Source: an uncultured Bordetella sp. (lineage in GTDB: Bacteria > Pseudomonadota > Gammaproteobacteria > Burkholderiales > Burkholderiaceae_B). Taken from it: a stretch of 7,584 nt of DNA. The notes under the pieces were generated by a model. The model searched no databases. It worked only from the letters and a program-made list of their open reading frames with translations, and had not been told where the DNA came from. This document shows, piece after piece, positions 1 through 5,410 of this stretch. The stretch's first letter is position 1. Each line of letters opens with the position of its first letter. The stretch is taken from contig CALGFL010000374.1 in the NCBI GenBank assembly GCA_937881145.1, positions 1 to 7,584 on the forward strand, given 5' to 3'. A program made the translations under genes and the position numbers.

Positions 1-849
1 CATGAGCTTGAGTTTCTTGAACTCGGCATCGGCCTTCTTGCGCGCTTCCTTGGACATGTGCGCGGCGATGATCTTCTTTTCCAGCTCTTCGAGATCGGCG
101 CCTTCTTCGCCCTCGCCCAATTCCTTCTGGATGGCCTTGACCTGTTCGTTCAGGTAATAGTCGCGCTGCGACTTTTCCATCTGCTTCTTGACGCGGCCGC
201 GGATGCGCTTTTCGACCTGCAGGATGTCGATCTCGGCCTCGAGCTGAGCCAACAAGCTTTCCAGGCGCTCGGACGTGCCCGTGATTTCGAGCATGGCCTG
301 CTTCTGTTCGAGCTTGAGCGGCAGGTGCGCGGCGATGGTGTCGGCCAGGCGGCCCGCATCGTCGATGCCGGCCAGCGAGGTCAGGATCTCGGGCGGAATC
401 TTCTTGTTGAGCTTCACATACTGCTCGAACTGGGCCACGATGGCGCGGCGCAGGGCCTCGCTCTCCGAACTCTGGCTCAGGTCGGGCTCGATGGGCGTGA
501 CGACGCAGGTGAAATGCGACTCGGCATCGTCGATGCTGTCGATGCGGGCGCGCTGCGTGCCTTCGACCAGCACCTTGACGGTGCCGTCAGGCAATTTGAG
601 CATTTGCAGAATGCCGGCCACGCAGCCGATTTCATAGACGTCTTCGGGCGTGGGGTCGTCCTTGCCGGCGGATTTCTGGGCAACCAGCATGATGCTCTTG
701 CCGGCTTCCATGGCGACTTCGAGCGCGCGGATGGAACGCGGCCGGCCGACAAACAGCGGGATGACCATATGCGGGAACACCACGACGTCGCGCAGCGGCA
801 AGAGCGGCAGGTCGATGGGTTCGGCGGGCAGGGTCTGATGGGCAGACAT
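1..849 (-). CDS. lon: Lon ATP-dependent protease, N-terminal part (C-terminus outside window)
   Basis: Lon is a cytoplasmic homohexameric AAA+ serine protease that degrades misfolded proteins and some regulators. The 283 codons seen run without a stop from ATG at 849 to the window edge. Residues about 12-205 form the LON substrate-binding domain, opening with LPLLPLRDVVVFPHMVIPLF. Residues about 205-283 are the charged helical linker, with the family signature KKQMEKSQRDYYLNEQ followed by AIQKELGE. The Walker motifs and the Ser-Lys catalytic dyad lie beyond the window; the family is usually about 780-820 residues, so roughly a third is present. The start is supported by GAGGAA at 855-860, five bases upstream. 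lon follows clpX on the same strand but is separated by a terminator and 259 bases, and a sigma-32-like promoter precedes it, so it is probably its own transcription unit. Identity is near certain. Confidence 0.97.
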   Translation of the reverse strand, partial: MSAHQTLPAEPIDLPLLPLRDVVVFPHMVIPLFVGRPRSIRALEVAMEAGKSIMLVAQKSAGKDDPTPEDVYEIGCVAGILQMLKLPDGTVKVLVEGTQRARIDSIDDAESHFTCVVTPIEPDLSQSSESEALRRAIVAQFEQYVKLNKKIPPEILTSLAGIDDAGRLADTIAAHLPLKLEQKQAMLEITGTSERLESLLAQLEAEIDILQVEKRIRGRVKKQMEKSQRDYYLNEQVKAIQKELGEGEEGADLEELEKKIIAAHMSKEARKKADAEFKKLKLM

Positions 850-921
850 AGAGATTCCTCGATAGACTGCGTATAAGGGAGGTGATCCGGATAAGACGGA
901 TTCCGGACAAACCAATGGTTA
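850..921 (-). promoter_or_regulatory. lon mRNA leader with anti-Shine-Dalgarno-like segment
   Basis: This is the predicted 5' untranslated region of lon, about 70 bases if transcription starts 6-8 bases after the -10 element. Read on the minus strand it holds a small AACC/GGTT inverted repeat (910-920), then two copies of the self-complementary TCCGGA (902-907 and 886-891) that could pair as a 6-bp hairpin. Next comes GGATCACCTCC (878-888), identical to the conserved 3' tail of 16S rRNA, and then the lon ribosome-binding site GAGGAA (855-860). The CCTC within the tail-like segment (879-882) can pair with GAGG of the binding site (857-860) across 18 bases. The sequence matches are seen directly; any regulatory effect is inference. 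Confidence 0.4.
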
Positions 922-927
922 TGTCTG

Positions 928-955
928 ATATGGGAACAATAGCCGAAAATTCAAG
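928..955 (-). promoter_or_regulatory. Sigma-32 (RpoH)-like heat-shock promoter of lon
   Basis: Read on the minus strand, CTTGAA (950-955) is followed after 14 bases by TCCCATAT (928-935). The known RpoH consensus is CTTGAA, a spacer of about 13-17 bases, then CCCCATnT. The -35 core is complete and the -10 has one mismatch. It sits about 80 bases upstream of the lon start and just downstream of the clpX terminator, where a lon promoter is expected. E. coli lon is a known sigma-32 gene, so function and motif agree. A sigma-70 reading (TTGAAT, 17 bases, ATATCA) overlaps it but is a poorer match at the -10. Confidence 0.75.
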
Positions 956-975
956 CGCCCGTGCCTTGAAGTCAT

Positions 976-1011
976 AAAAATGAAAACCCCGCATTCATTA
1001 CGGGATTTTCA
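976..1011 (-). terminator. Intrinsic terminator after clpX
   Basis: On the minus strand the arms TGAAAATCCCG (1001-1011) and CGGGGTTTTCA (981-991) form an 11-bp stem with one G-T pair and a 9-base loop, followed at once by five T residues (976-980). This is a textbook Rho-independent terminator. It lies about 100 bases past the clpX stop and closes the tig-clpP-clpX unit before the lon promoter. On the plus strand it lacks an equally good T tract. Confidence 0.88.
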
Positions 1012-1042
1012 TTGAAATGACCAGGAACGGCACCGAACTTGC

Positions 1043-1077
1043 CTCGCCGCAATTGCGGTCGCCAACCCTGCGGCGAG
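1043..1077. repeat. 9-bp inverted repeat in the clpX 3' untranslated region
   Basis: CTCGCCGCA (1043-1051) and TGCGGCGAG (1069-1077) are perfect complements separated by 17 bases. The palindrome CCGCAATTGCGG (1047-1058) overlaps the left arm, so two alternative folds are possible. A further GC-rich inverted repeat, GGGGC/GCCCC at 1080-1093, lies between this one and the clpX stop codon. No T tract follows either hairpin, so these are not standard intrinsic terminators. They could protect the clpX mRNA 3' end, act in Rho-dependent termination, or be incidental to high GC content. Confidence 0.6.
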
Positions 1078-1108
1078 CAGGGGCAAAGGCCCCGCCCTGC
1101 CCGCGGAC

Positions 1109-2401
1109 TCAGGCCGCGGCCTCGCCGCGTTCGGCCTTGGGCGCGCTTTCGGCGTCGTCCTCGGCATAGATGAGCAGCGGCTGCCCCTTGCCTTCGACCG
1201 CGCTTTCGTCGAGCACCACGCGCGTGACCTTGCTCTGCGAGGGCAGCTCGTACATGGTATCCAGCAGCGAAGCTTCGAGGATGGAGCGCAGGCCGCGCGC
1301 GCCGGTCTTGCGCTTGAGCGCCTTCTCGGCGATGGCCTTGAGCGCGCCCTGTCGTACGTCGAGCTCGGCCCCTTCCATGGCGAACAGCTTCTGGAACTGC
1401 TTGACCAGGGAGTTCTTGGGCTCGGTGAGGATGCGCACCAGGGCTTCCTCGTCAAGTTCGTCCAGCGTGGCCACCACGGGCAGACGACCCACCAGCTCGG
1501 GGATGAGGCCGAACTTGATGAGGTCTTCGGGCTCGACTTCGCTGAAGAGCTCGCCCACGCCGCGCTCGGACTTGGCGCGCACCGAAGCCGAAAAACCGAT
1601 GCCGGATTTTTCGGTGCGGTCGCGGATGACCTTTTCCAGCCCGTCGAAAGCGCCGCCCACGATGAACAGGATGTTGGTGGTGTCGACCTGGACGAAATCC
1701 TGGTTGGGATGCTTGCGCCCGCCTTGCGGCGGCACCGAGGCCACCGTGCCCTCGATCAGCTTGAGCAGCGCCTGCTGCACGCCTTCGCCCGACACGTCGC
1801 GGGTGATGGACGGGTTGTCGGACTTGCGCGAGATCTTGTCGATTTCGTCGATGTAGACGATGGCGCGCTGCGCTTTCTCGACATCGTAGTTGCAGCTTTG
1901 CAGCAGCTTCTGGATGATGTTCTCGACGTCTTCGCCGACGTAGCCTGCCTCGGTGAGCGTGGTGGCGTCGGCCATGACGAAGGGCACATTGAGCATGCGC
2001 GCCAGGGTCTGGGCCAGGAGCGTCTTGCCCGAGCCCGTGGGGCCGATGAGCATGATATTGCTCTTGGAGAGCTCGACCTCGTCGCCCTTGATGTCGCTGT
2101 GGCGGATGCGCTTGTAGTGGTTGTACACGGCCACCGCCAGCATGCGCTTGGGCGCCGTCTGGCCGATGACGTACTGGTCGAGGAAAGTCTTGATCTCGGC
2201 CGGAGTGGGCAGCTCGGAACGGATGGCCGCGCGCGCGGAAGCCTGGGCTTCCTCGCGGATGATGTCGTTGCACAGGTCGATGCATTCATCGCAGATGAAC
2301 ACCGACGGCCCTGCGATCAGCTTGCGGCCTTCATGCTGGTTCTTGTTGCAGAACGAGCAATGCAGCACTTTCGCGTCGGCCGAACCCTTTTTTTCAGGCA
2401 T
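1109..2401 (-). CDS. clpX: ClpX, ATP-dependent unfoldase subunit of ClpXP protease
   Basis: ClpX is a cytoplasmic AAA+ hexamer that recognises tagged or specific substrates, unfolds them and threads them into ClpP. The protein is 430 residues, normal for the family (E. coli 424). The N-terminal zinc domain has C15, C18, C37 and C40. The Walker A motif is GPTGSGKT at 120-127 and Walker B is IVYIDEID at 181-188. The pore loop GYVGED is at 153-158 and the RKH loop at 229-231. The ClpP-docking loop IGF is at 268-270 and the sensor-2 motif GARGLR at 367-372. All key elements are intact. The start at 2401 fits the conserved MPEKKGS opening and GAGGTA at 2411-2416, nine bases upstream; the open frame continues upstream into clpP but lacks family similarity there. 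It starts 17 bases after the clpP stop, so the two are co-transcribed. Confidence 0.98.
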   Translation of the reverse strand: MPEKKGSADAKVLHCSFCNKNQHEGRKLIAGPSVFICDECIDLCNDIIREEAQASARAAIRSELPTPAEIKTFLDQYVIGQTAPKRMLAVAVYNHYKRIRHSDIKGDEVELSKSNIMLIGPTGSGKTLLAQTLARMLNVPFVMADATTLTEAGYVGEDVENIIQKLLQSCNYDVEKAQRAIVYIDEIDKISRKSDNPSITRDVSGEGVQQALLKLIEGTVASVPPQGGRKHPNQDFVQVDTTNILFIVGGAFDGLEKVIRDRTEKSGIGFSASVRAKSERGVGELFSEVEPEDLIKFGLIPELVGRLPVVATLDELDEEALVRILTEPKNSLVKQFQKLFAMEGAELDVRQGALKAIAEKALKRKTGARGLRSILEASLLDTMYELPSQSKVTRVVLDESAVEGKGQPLLIYAEDDAESAPKAERGEAAA

Positions 2402-2418
2402 AAATAGTCGTACCTCGA

Positions 2419-3093
2419 TTACGCGTCGGATGTATCCGCGCGGGACGTCAGCATCTTGTCGACGAGTCCATAAGATACCGCATCTTCGGCGGACATGAAG
2501 TTGTCGCGCTCGGTGTCCACGGCAATGCGCTCGACCGGCTGGCCGGTGTTCTCGGCCAGGATCGTGTTGAGCCGCTCGCGCAGGTCCAGGATCTCGCGAG
2601 CCTGGATCTGGATGTCGGTGGCCTGGCCCTGGGCGCCGCCCGAAGGCTGGTGGATCATGATGCGGGAGTTGGGCAGCGTGTAGCGCTTGCCCTTCTTGCC
2701 CGCGGCCAGGAGGAAAGCGCCCATGCTGGCCGCCAGTCCGGTGCACAAGGTGGACACGTCGGGTTTGACGAACCGCATGGTGTCGTAGATGGCCATCCCT
2801 GCATACACCGACCCGCCGGGCGAGTTGATATAGAAGGAAATTTCCTTGTCGGGATTTTCCGATTCCAGGAACAGCAACTGGGCGACCACCAGGTTGGCGC
2901 TGGTGTCGTTGACCGGGCCGACCAGAAAGATCACCCGCTCGCGCAAGAGGCGCGAATAGATGTCGTAGGCGCGCTCGCCGCGGCCGGACTGCTCGATGAC
3001 CATGGGCACGTAGCCCAGGCCGGTCGGCGTCTCGACTCTGGAGAGCGATGCCCCGCCATGCATGCTGGCATAGAAATCGGTGAAATGCTGCAT
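2419..3093 (-). CDS. clpP: ClpP, proteolytic subunit of Clp protease
   Basis: ClpP is a serine protease forming two stacked heptameric rings that degrade proteins delivered by ClpX or ClpA in the cytoplasm. The protein is 224 residues. The catalytic triad is visible: S123 in [10 protein letters not shown]148 in IMIHQPSGG and D197 in TERDNFMS. These lie exactly 12 residues beyond the E. coli precursor positions. The oxyanion-side segment [13 protein letters not shown] (87-99) is also intact. Residues 1 to about 25 are a variable extension, where an autoprocessed propeptide is found in relatives. The start lies 4 bases after the tig stop, and the nearest purine-rich stretch (GATGGGA) is weak and distant, so translational coupling to tig is likely. 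A second ATG at codon 11 is possible but less likely. clpX follows after 17 bases. Confidence 0.97.
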   Translation of the reverse strand: MQHFTDFYASMHGGASLSRVETPTGLGYVPMVIEQSGRGERAYDIYSRLLRERVIFLVGPVNDTSANLVVAQLLFLESENPDKEISFYINSPGGSVYAGMAIYDTMRFVKPDVSTLCTGLAASMGAFLLAAGKKGKRYTLPNSRIMIHQPSGGAQGQATDIQIQAREILDLRERLNTILAENTGQPVERIAVDTERDNFMSAEDAVSYGLVDKMLTSRADTSDA

Positions 3094-3097
3094 AGTG

Positions 3098-4408
3098 TTA
3101 AGCCATTCCCATCAGTTGATCGAAAGGTACCGCTTCGTCGGTAACCTTGGCTTTGCTCAGGACATGCTCGACGACGTTGTCTTCGAGCACGATGGCTTCG
3201 ATTTCAGCACGACGCTGGCGATCGCTCAGGTAATAGCTGACAACCTGGGCGGGTTGTTCGTAGTTCTGCGCGAAGGTTTCGATCCTGGCGCGGATCTGCT
3301 CGGGCCTGGATTGCAGCTGCGCTTCTTTGACCAGCTCGGAAACCAGCAGGCCCAGGCGCACGCGGCGCTCGGATTCGCCCGAGAAGACGTCGGGCGGGAT
3401 GGGCATGGTGTCGGCATTGGGCACGCCGCGCTGCTTGAGGTCTTCGCGGGCGGCTGCGATGCGGCTCTCGACATCGGAGTCGACCAGGGCCCGCGGCACG
3501 TCGAACTTGGCGGCCTCGACCAGGGCGTCCATGACGCTGTTCTTGGTGCGGGCATCGGCGCGGCTCTTGGCCTCGCGTTCGATGTTGGCGCGGATGTCGG
3601 CGCGTAGCTTGTCGACGTTGCCGTCGGCTTCGCCCAACTGCTTGGCGAACTCGGCGTCGACGGCGGGAAGCACGGCTTCGGCGACTTCACGGACCGTGAT
3701 GGTGAACTCGGCGGTCTTGCCGGCCACTTCGGTGCCCTGGTAATCGTCGGGGAACTTGAGAGGAAAAACCTTGGTCTCGCCCGCCTTCAGGCCCGTCGCG
3801 GCGGCCTCGAATTCGGGCAGCATGCGGCCCTGGCCCAGCACGAAGGGGAAGTTCTCGGCCTTGCCACCGTCGAAGGGTACGCCGTCGAGGGTGCCGACGA
3901 AGTCCAGCGTGACGCGGTCGCCATCGGCGGCGGCGCGGCCTTCGCGGGCTTCGTACACGGCGCGCTGCTTGCGCAGCACGTCGATGGTCTTGTCGACTTC
4001 GGCGTCGGCGATCGAGCTGGTGCTGCGGGTCACGGACAGGGCCGACAAATCGGGCACGGCCACCTCGGGATAGACCTCGAAGGTGGCGGTGAACGCCAGG
4101 GTGCTTTCATCCACGCCTTCGGTCTTGGGCTCGAGGCTGGGCGCGCCGGCCACGCGCAGCTTGGCCTCGTCGACGGCCTGCTCGAATGCGCGCCCGACCT
4201 GGCTGTTGATCACGTCGTAGCGGATGCCGGGACCGTGGCTGCGCTCGAGCATGGCCATGGGAGCCTTGCCGGGACGAAAGCCCTGGACCTTGGCGGTGCG
4301 GGCCACGCGCTTGAGCTGTTCCTGCACTTCTTTTTCGACAGCGGCCAGGGAAACGGCCAGATCGATGCGGCGCTCCAGGCCGGAGAGGGTTTGAACCACA
4401 GGCTGCAT
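3098..4408 (-). CDS. tig: Trigger factor, ribosome-associated chaperone and peptidyl-prolyl isomerase
   Basis: Trigger factor binds ribosomal protein L23 at the exit tunnel and shelters nascent chains. The protein is 436 residues, close to the E. coli 432. Residues 1 to about 115 are the ribosome-binding domain, with the signature GFRPGKAP at 43-50, the same positions as E. coli GFRKGKVP. Residues about 161-243 are the FKBP-type isomerase domain, including [17 protein letters not shown], the segment [13 protein letters not shown] and TAEFTITV. Residues about 244-436 are the helical C-terminal chaperone arms. The start at 4408 matches the conserved [14 protein letters not shown] opening and has AGGT about eight bases upstream. 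It is the first gene of the tig-clpP-clpX operon, isolated from the upstream cold-shock gene by a terminator. No sigma-32-type promoter is apparent upstream. Confidence 0.97.
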   Translation of the reverse strand: MQPVVQTLSGLERRIDLAVSLAAVEKEVQEQLKRVARTAKVQGFRPGKAPMAMLERSHGPGIRYDVINSQVGRAFEQAVDEAKLRVAGAPSLEPKTEGVDESTLAFTATFEVYPEVAVPDLSALSVTRSTSSIADAEVDKTIDVLRKQRAVYEAREGRAAADGDRVTLDFVGTLDGVPFDGGKAENFPFVLGQGRMLPEFEAAATGLKAGETKVFPLKFPDDYQGTEVAGKTAEFTITVREVAEAVLPAVDAEFAKQLGEADGNVDKLRADIRANIEREAKSRADARTKNSVMDALVEAAKFDVPRALVDSDVESRIAAAREDLKQRGVPNADTMPIPPDVFSGESERRVRLGLLVSELVKEAQLQSRPEQIRARIETFAQNYEQPAQVVSYYLSDRQRRAEIEAIVLEDNVVEHVLSKAKVTDEAVPFDQLMGMA

Positions 4409-4470
4409 TACAAAGACCTATTTGCGAAAGATGAATGAAACCGCCCGAAAGCATGGCGGCGAAACAAGGT

Positions 4471-4476
4471 ATTTTA
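4471..4476 (-). promoter_or_regulatory. Possible -10 element for the tig-clpP-clpX operon
   Basis: On the minus strand TAAAAT (5 of 6 matches to TATAAT) lies about 60 bases before the tig start, in the 119 bases between the cold-shock gene terminator and tig where a promoter must exist if that terminator is efficient. No good -35 hexamer is found at 16-18 bases spacing (the region reads CGGGAA) and there is no extended -10 TG. This is a candidate by position only. Confidence 0.28.
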
Positions 4477-4527
4477 CCGGAAACGCGGCCGTCTTCCCGG
4501 CGACGCGGGGGACGGACCGACTATATG

Positions 4528-4551
4528 AAAAAAGCCCCTTGCGGGGCTTTT
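4528..4551 (-). terminator. Intrinsic terminator after the cold-shock gene
   Basis: Read on the minus strand, AAAAGCCCC (4543-4551), a GCAA loop (4539-4542) and GGGGCTTTT (4530-4538) form a 9-bp hairpin capped by a GNRA-type tetraloop. The T tract covers 4528-4533. It begins about 20 bases past the cold-shock gene stop codon. Because the A/T flanks are nearly symmetric it might also act weakly on the plus strand, but no plus-strand gene leads into it. Confidence 0.9.
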
Positions 4552-4572
4552 CAGGCGGGAGCCAGGTGCTGA

Positions 4573-4776
4573 TTACAGAGCCTGGATCTTGGTAGCCTGA
4601 GGACCCTTGGGGCCCATCGCGGTCACGAAGCTAACGCGCTGGTTCTCTTCGAGAGTCTTGAAGCCTTGGGTTTGAATTTCGGAGAAATGCGCGAACAGAT
4701 CCTTACCGCCCGACTCGGGGGTGATAAAGCCATAGCCTTTTTCCGCGTTGAACCATTTGACGATGCCGGTTTCCAT
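4573..4776 (-). CDS. Cold-shock-domain protein (CspA family)
   Basis: A 67-residue single cold-shock domain, the usual family size. These OB-fold proteins bind single-stranded RNA and DNA in the cytoplasm and act as RNA chaperones. RNP1 is seen as KGYGFITP (residues 13-20) and RNP2 as LFAHFSEI, where alanine replaces the more usual valine of the FVH core. The opening [17 protein letters not shown] and the C-terminal [14 protein letters not shown] are typical of betaproteobacterial members. The open frame reaches up to 4836, but the added 20 residues are unlike the family, and AGGAAA at 4783-4788 lies six bases before ATG 4776, which fixes this start. A strong terminator follows. I do not assign csp paralogue lettering, since several copies per genome are usual and cold induction cannot be read from the protein. 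Confidence 0.95.
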   Translation of the reverse strand: METGIVKWFNAEKGYGFITPESGGKDLFAHFSEIQTQGFKTLEENQRVSFVTAMGPKGPQATKIQAL

Positions 4777-4938
4777 ACTGAGTTTCCTAAACAATTGCTG
4801 ATAGAGGGCTTGCGCCCGAAACCACGGATCTAGCAATGAGGGAACCAGTAAACGGCCGCCGCTAGGCTGGCGCTGTACGAACTCAAGACCCCAATCCGCA
4901 GGGGACGGATAGTAGCACGCAATTTATGGCAAAAACAA
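4777..4938 (-). promoter_or_regulatory. Leader and promoter region of the cold-shock gene
   Basis: This is the 162-base space between the small acidic gene and the cold-shock gene; no gene is supported in it. On the minus strand a possible sigma-70 promoter is TTGTTT (4933-4938), 18 bases, TACTAT (4909-4914), a weak match that would give a leader of about 125 bases. Close to the start codon, ATTGCT (4832-4837) and AGCAAT (4794-4799) are inverted and enclose a GGGC-GCAA-GCCC mini-hairpin (4806-4817), ending six bases before the ribosome-binding site. Long structured leaders are known for cspA-type genes and mediate temperature control, but here that is inference only. Confidence 0.4.
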
Positions 4939-5259
4939 TCAATCATCGACCGGCAGGCCCAAGAGGTCGAGCGCGGCGTTGTAGCAATCCTCGCTGGAAC
5001 AGAAAAACACGGCCACATCGCCCGGATTGACGTTGTCGAGCACGTCGTCGATCTGGCTCTGCGCCTGATCGAAATCATCGACCACCGCGGCGTGAATTTC
5101 GGCGCCCGCCTCCACCAGCGCCTCGGGCACGATGCGCGGGATGATTTCCAGATCCGGCTCGCCCAGGACGACATACACCGTAAGCGGCTGGCCATCGATC
5201 GTGGTGGACAGGCCCATGCCGTTTTCGAATGTGGAGAGCCGGGTGCTGAAGATATTCAT
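4939..5259 (-). CDS. Small acidic lysine-free protein of unknown function
   Basis: I do not recognise this 106-residue protein. It has 20 Asp/Glu, only two Arg (R7, R42), one His and no Lys, so it should be strongly acidic. No signal peptide or membrane segment is seen. The likely strand/helix order is: strand LTVYVVLG (26-33), helix about 38-52, strand EIHAAVV (54-60), helix about 64-78, strand DVAVFF (81-86), helix about 91-101. This suggests a small alpha/beta fold. A CSSEDC pair of cysteines (C87, C92) follows the third strand. The ATG at 5259 has no clear Shine-Dalgarno; ATG at codon 15 is an alternative, also without one. The upstream frame stays open but runs into the divergent gene. 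Even residue patterning and codon use like the neighbours argue it is a real gene. It may be co-transcribed with the cold-shock gene 162 bases downstream, as no terminator is seen between them. Confidence 0.75.
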   Translation of the reverse strand: MNIFSTRLSTFENGMGLSTTIDGQPLTVYVVLGEPDLEIIPRIVPEALVEAGAEIHAAVVDDFDQAQSQIDDVLDNVNPGDVAVFFCSSEDCYNAALDLLGLPVDD

Positions 5260-5410
5260 GTGCGCAAGGGAAAACGATTTGCAGGGATTGTAGTCTTCCC
5301 CCTTTTTCGCACGGCCGCGCCGCAAGGCAGGCAGGCGATTTACAATTCGATACCCTCCCCCGATTCGATCCGCCGCGCTGACCCGTCTTGGCCGGACTCC
5401 GCAGAGAACC
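5260..5410. promoter_or_regulatory. Divergent intergenic region with two outward TACAAT -10 candidates
   Basis: These 151 bases separate the two divergent genes and must hold both their promoters. TACAAT (5 of 6 matches to the -10 consensus) occurs on the plus strand at 5341-5346, about 64 bases before the Cache-GGDEF-EAL start. The same hexamer occurs on the minus strand at 5287-5292, 27 bases before the acidic gene start. Neither has a convincing -35 hexamer at 16-18 bases, so they might need an activator or be chance. No coding frame is supported in the stretch. Confidence 0.35.

Noticed and set aside
854..861. GAG/CTC mini-hairpin at the lon ribosome-binding site as an RNA thermometer
   Set aside because: Only three base pairs with a four-base loop; too weak to claim on its own. 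It does not match the ROSE or FourU element patterns.
58..876. Long plus-strand open frame of 272 codons opposite lon
   Set aside because: It lies wholly antisense to the conserved lon N-terminus. Its Leu/Asp/Gly/His-rich composition is what GC-rich codon bias gives on the opposite strand, and no domain is recognisable.
878..977. Short plus-strand frame (ATG 915, 20 codons) after the perfect Shine-Dalgarno complement at 878-888
   Set aside because: The spacing from the site to ATG 915 is about 30 bases, and the in-frame GTG at 882 lies inside the site itself. The frame also crosses the lon promoter.
1452..2289. Arg/His/Ser-rich minus-strand frames overlapping clpX
   Set aside because: Alternate-frame shadows of clpX, which has every family motif in its own frame.
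4777..4836. 20-codon N-terminal extension of the cold-shock protein
   Set aside because: The ATG at 4836 lacks a ribosome-binding site, the extension is unlike the family, and AGGAAA is properly spaced from ATG 4776.
4888..4907. CCCC/GGGG inverted repeat as a terminator for the small acidic gene
   Set aside because: Only a 4-bp stem with an 8-base loop and no T tract on the minus strand.
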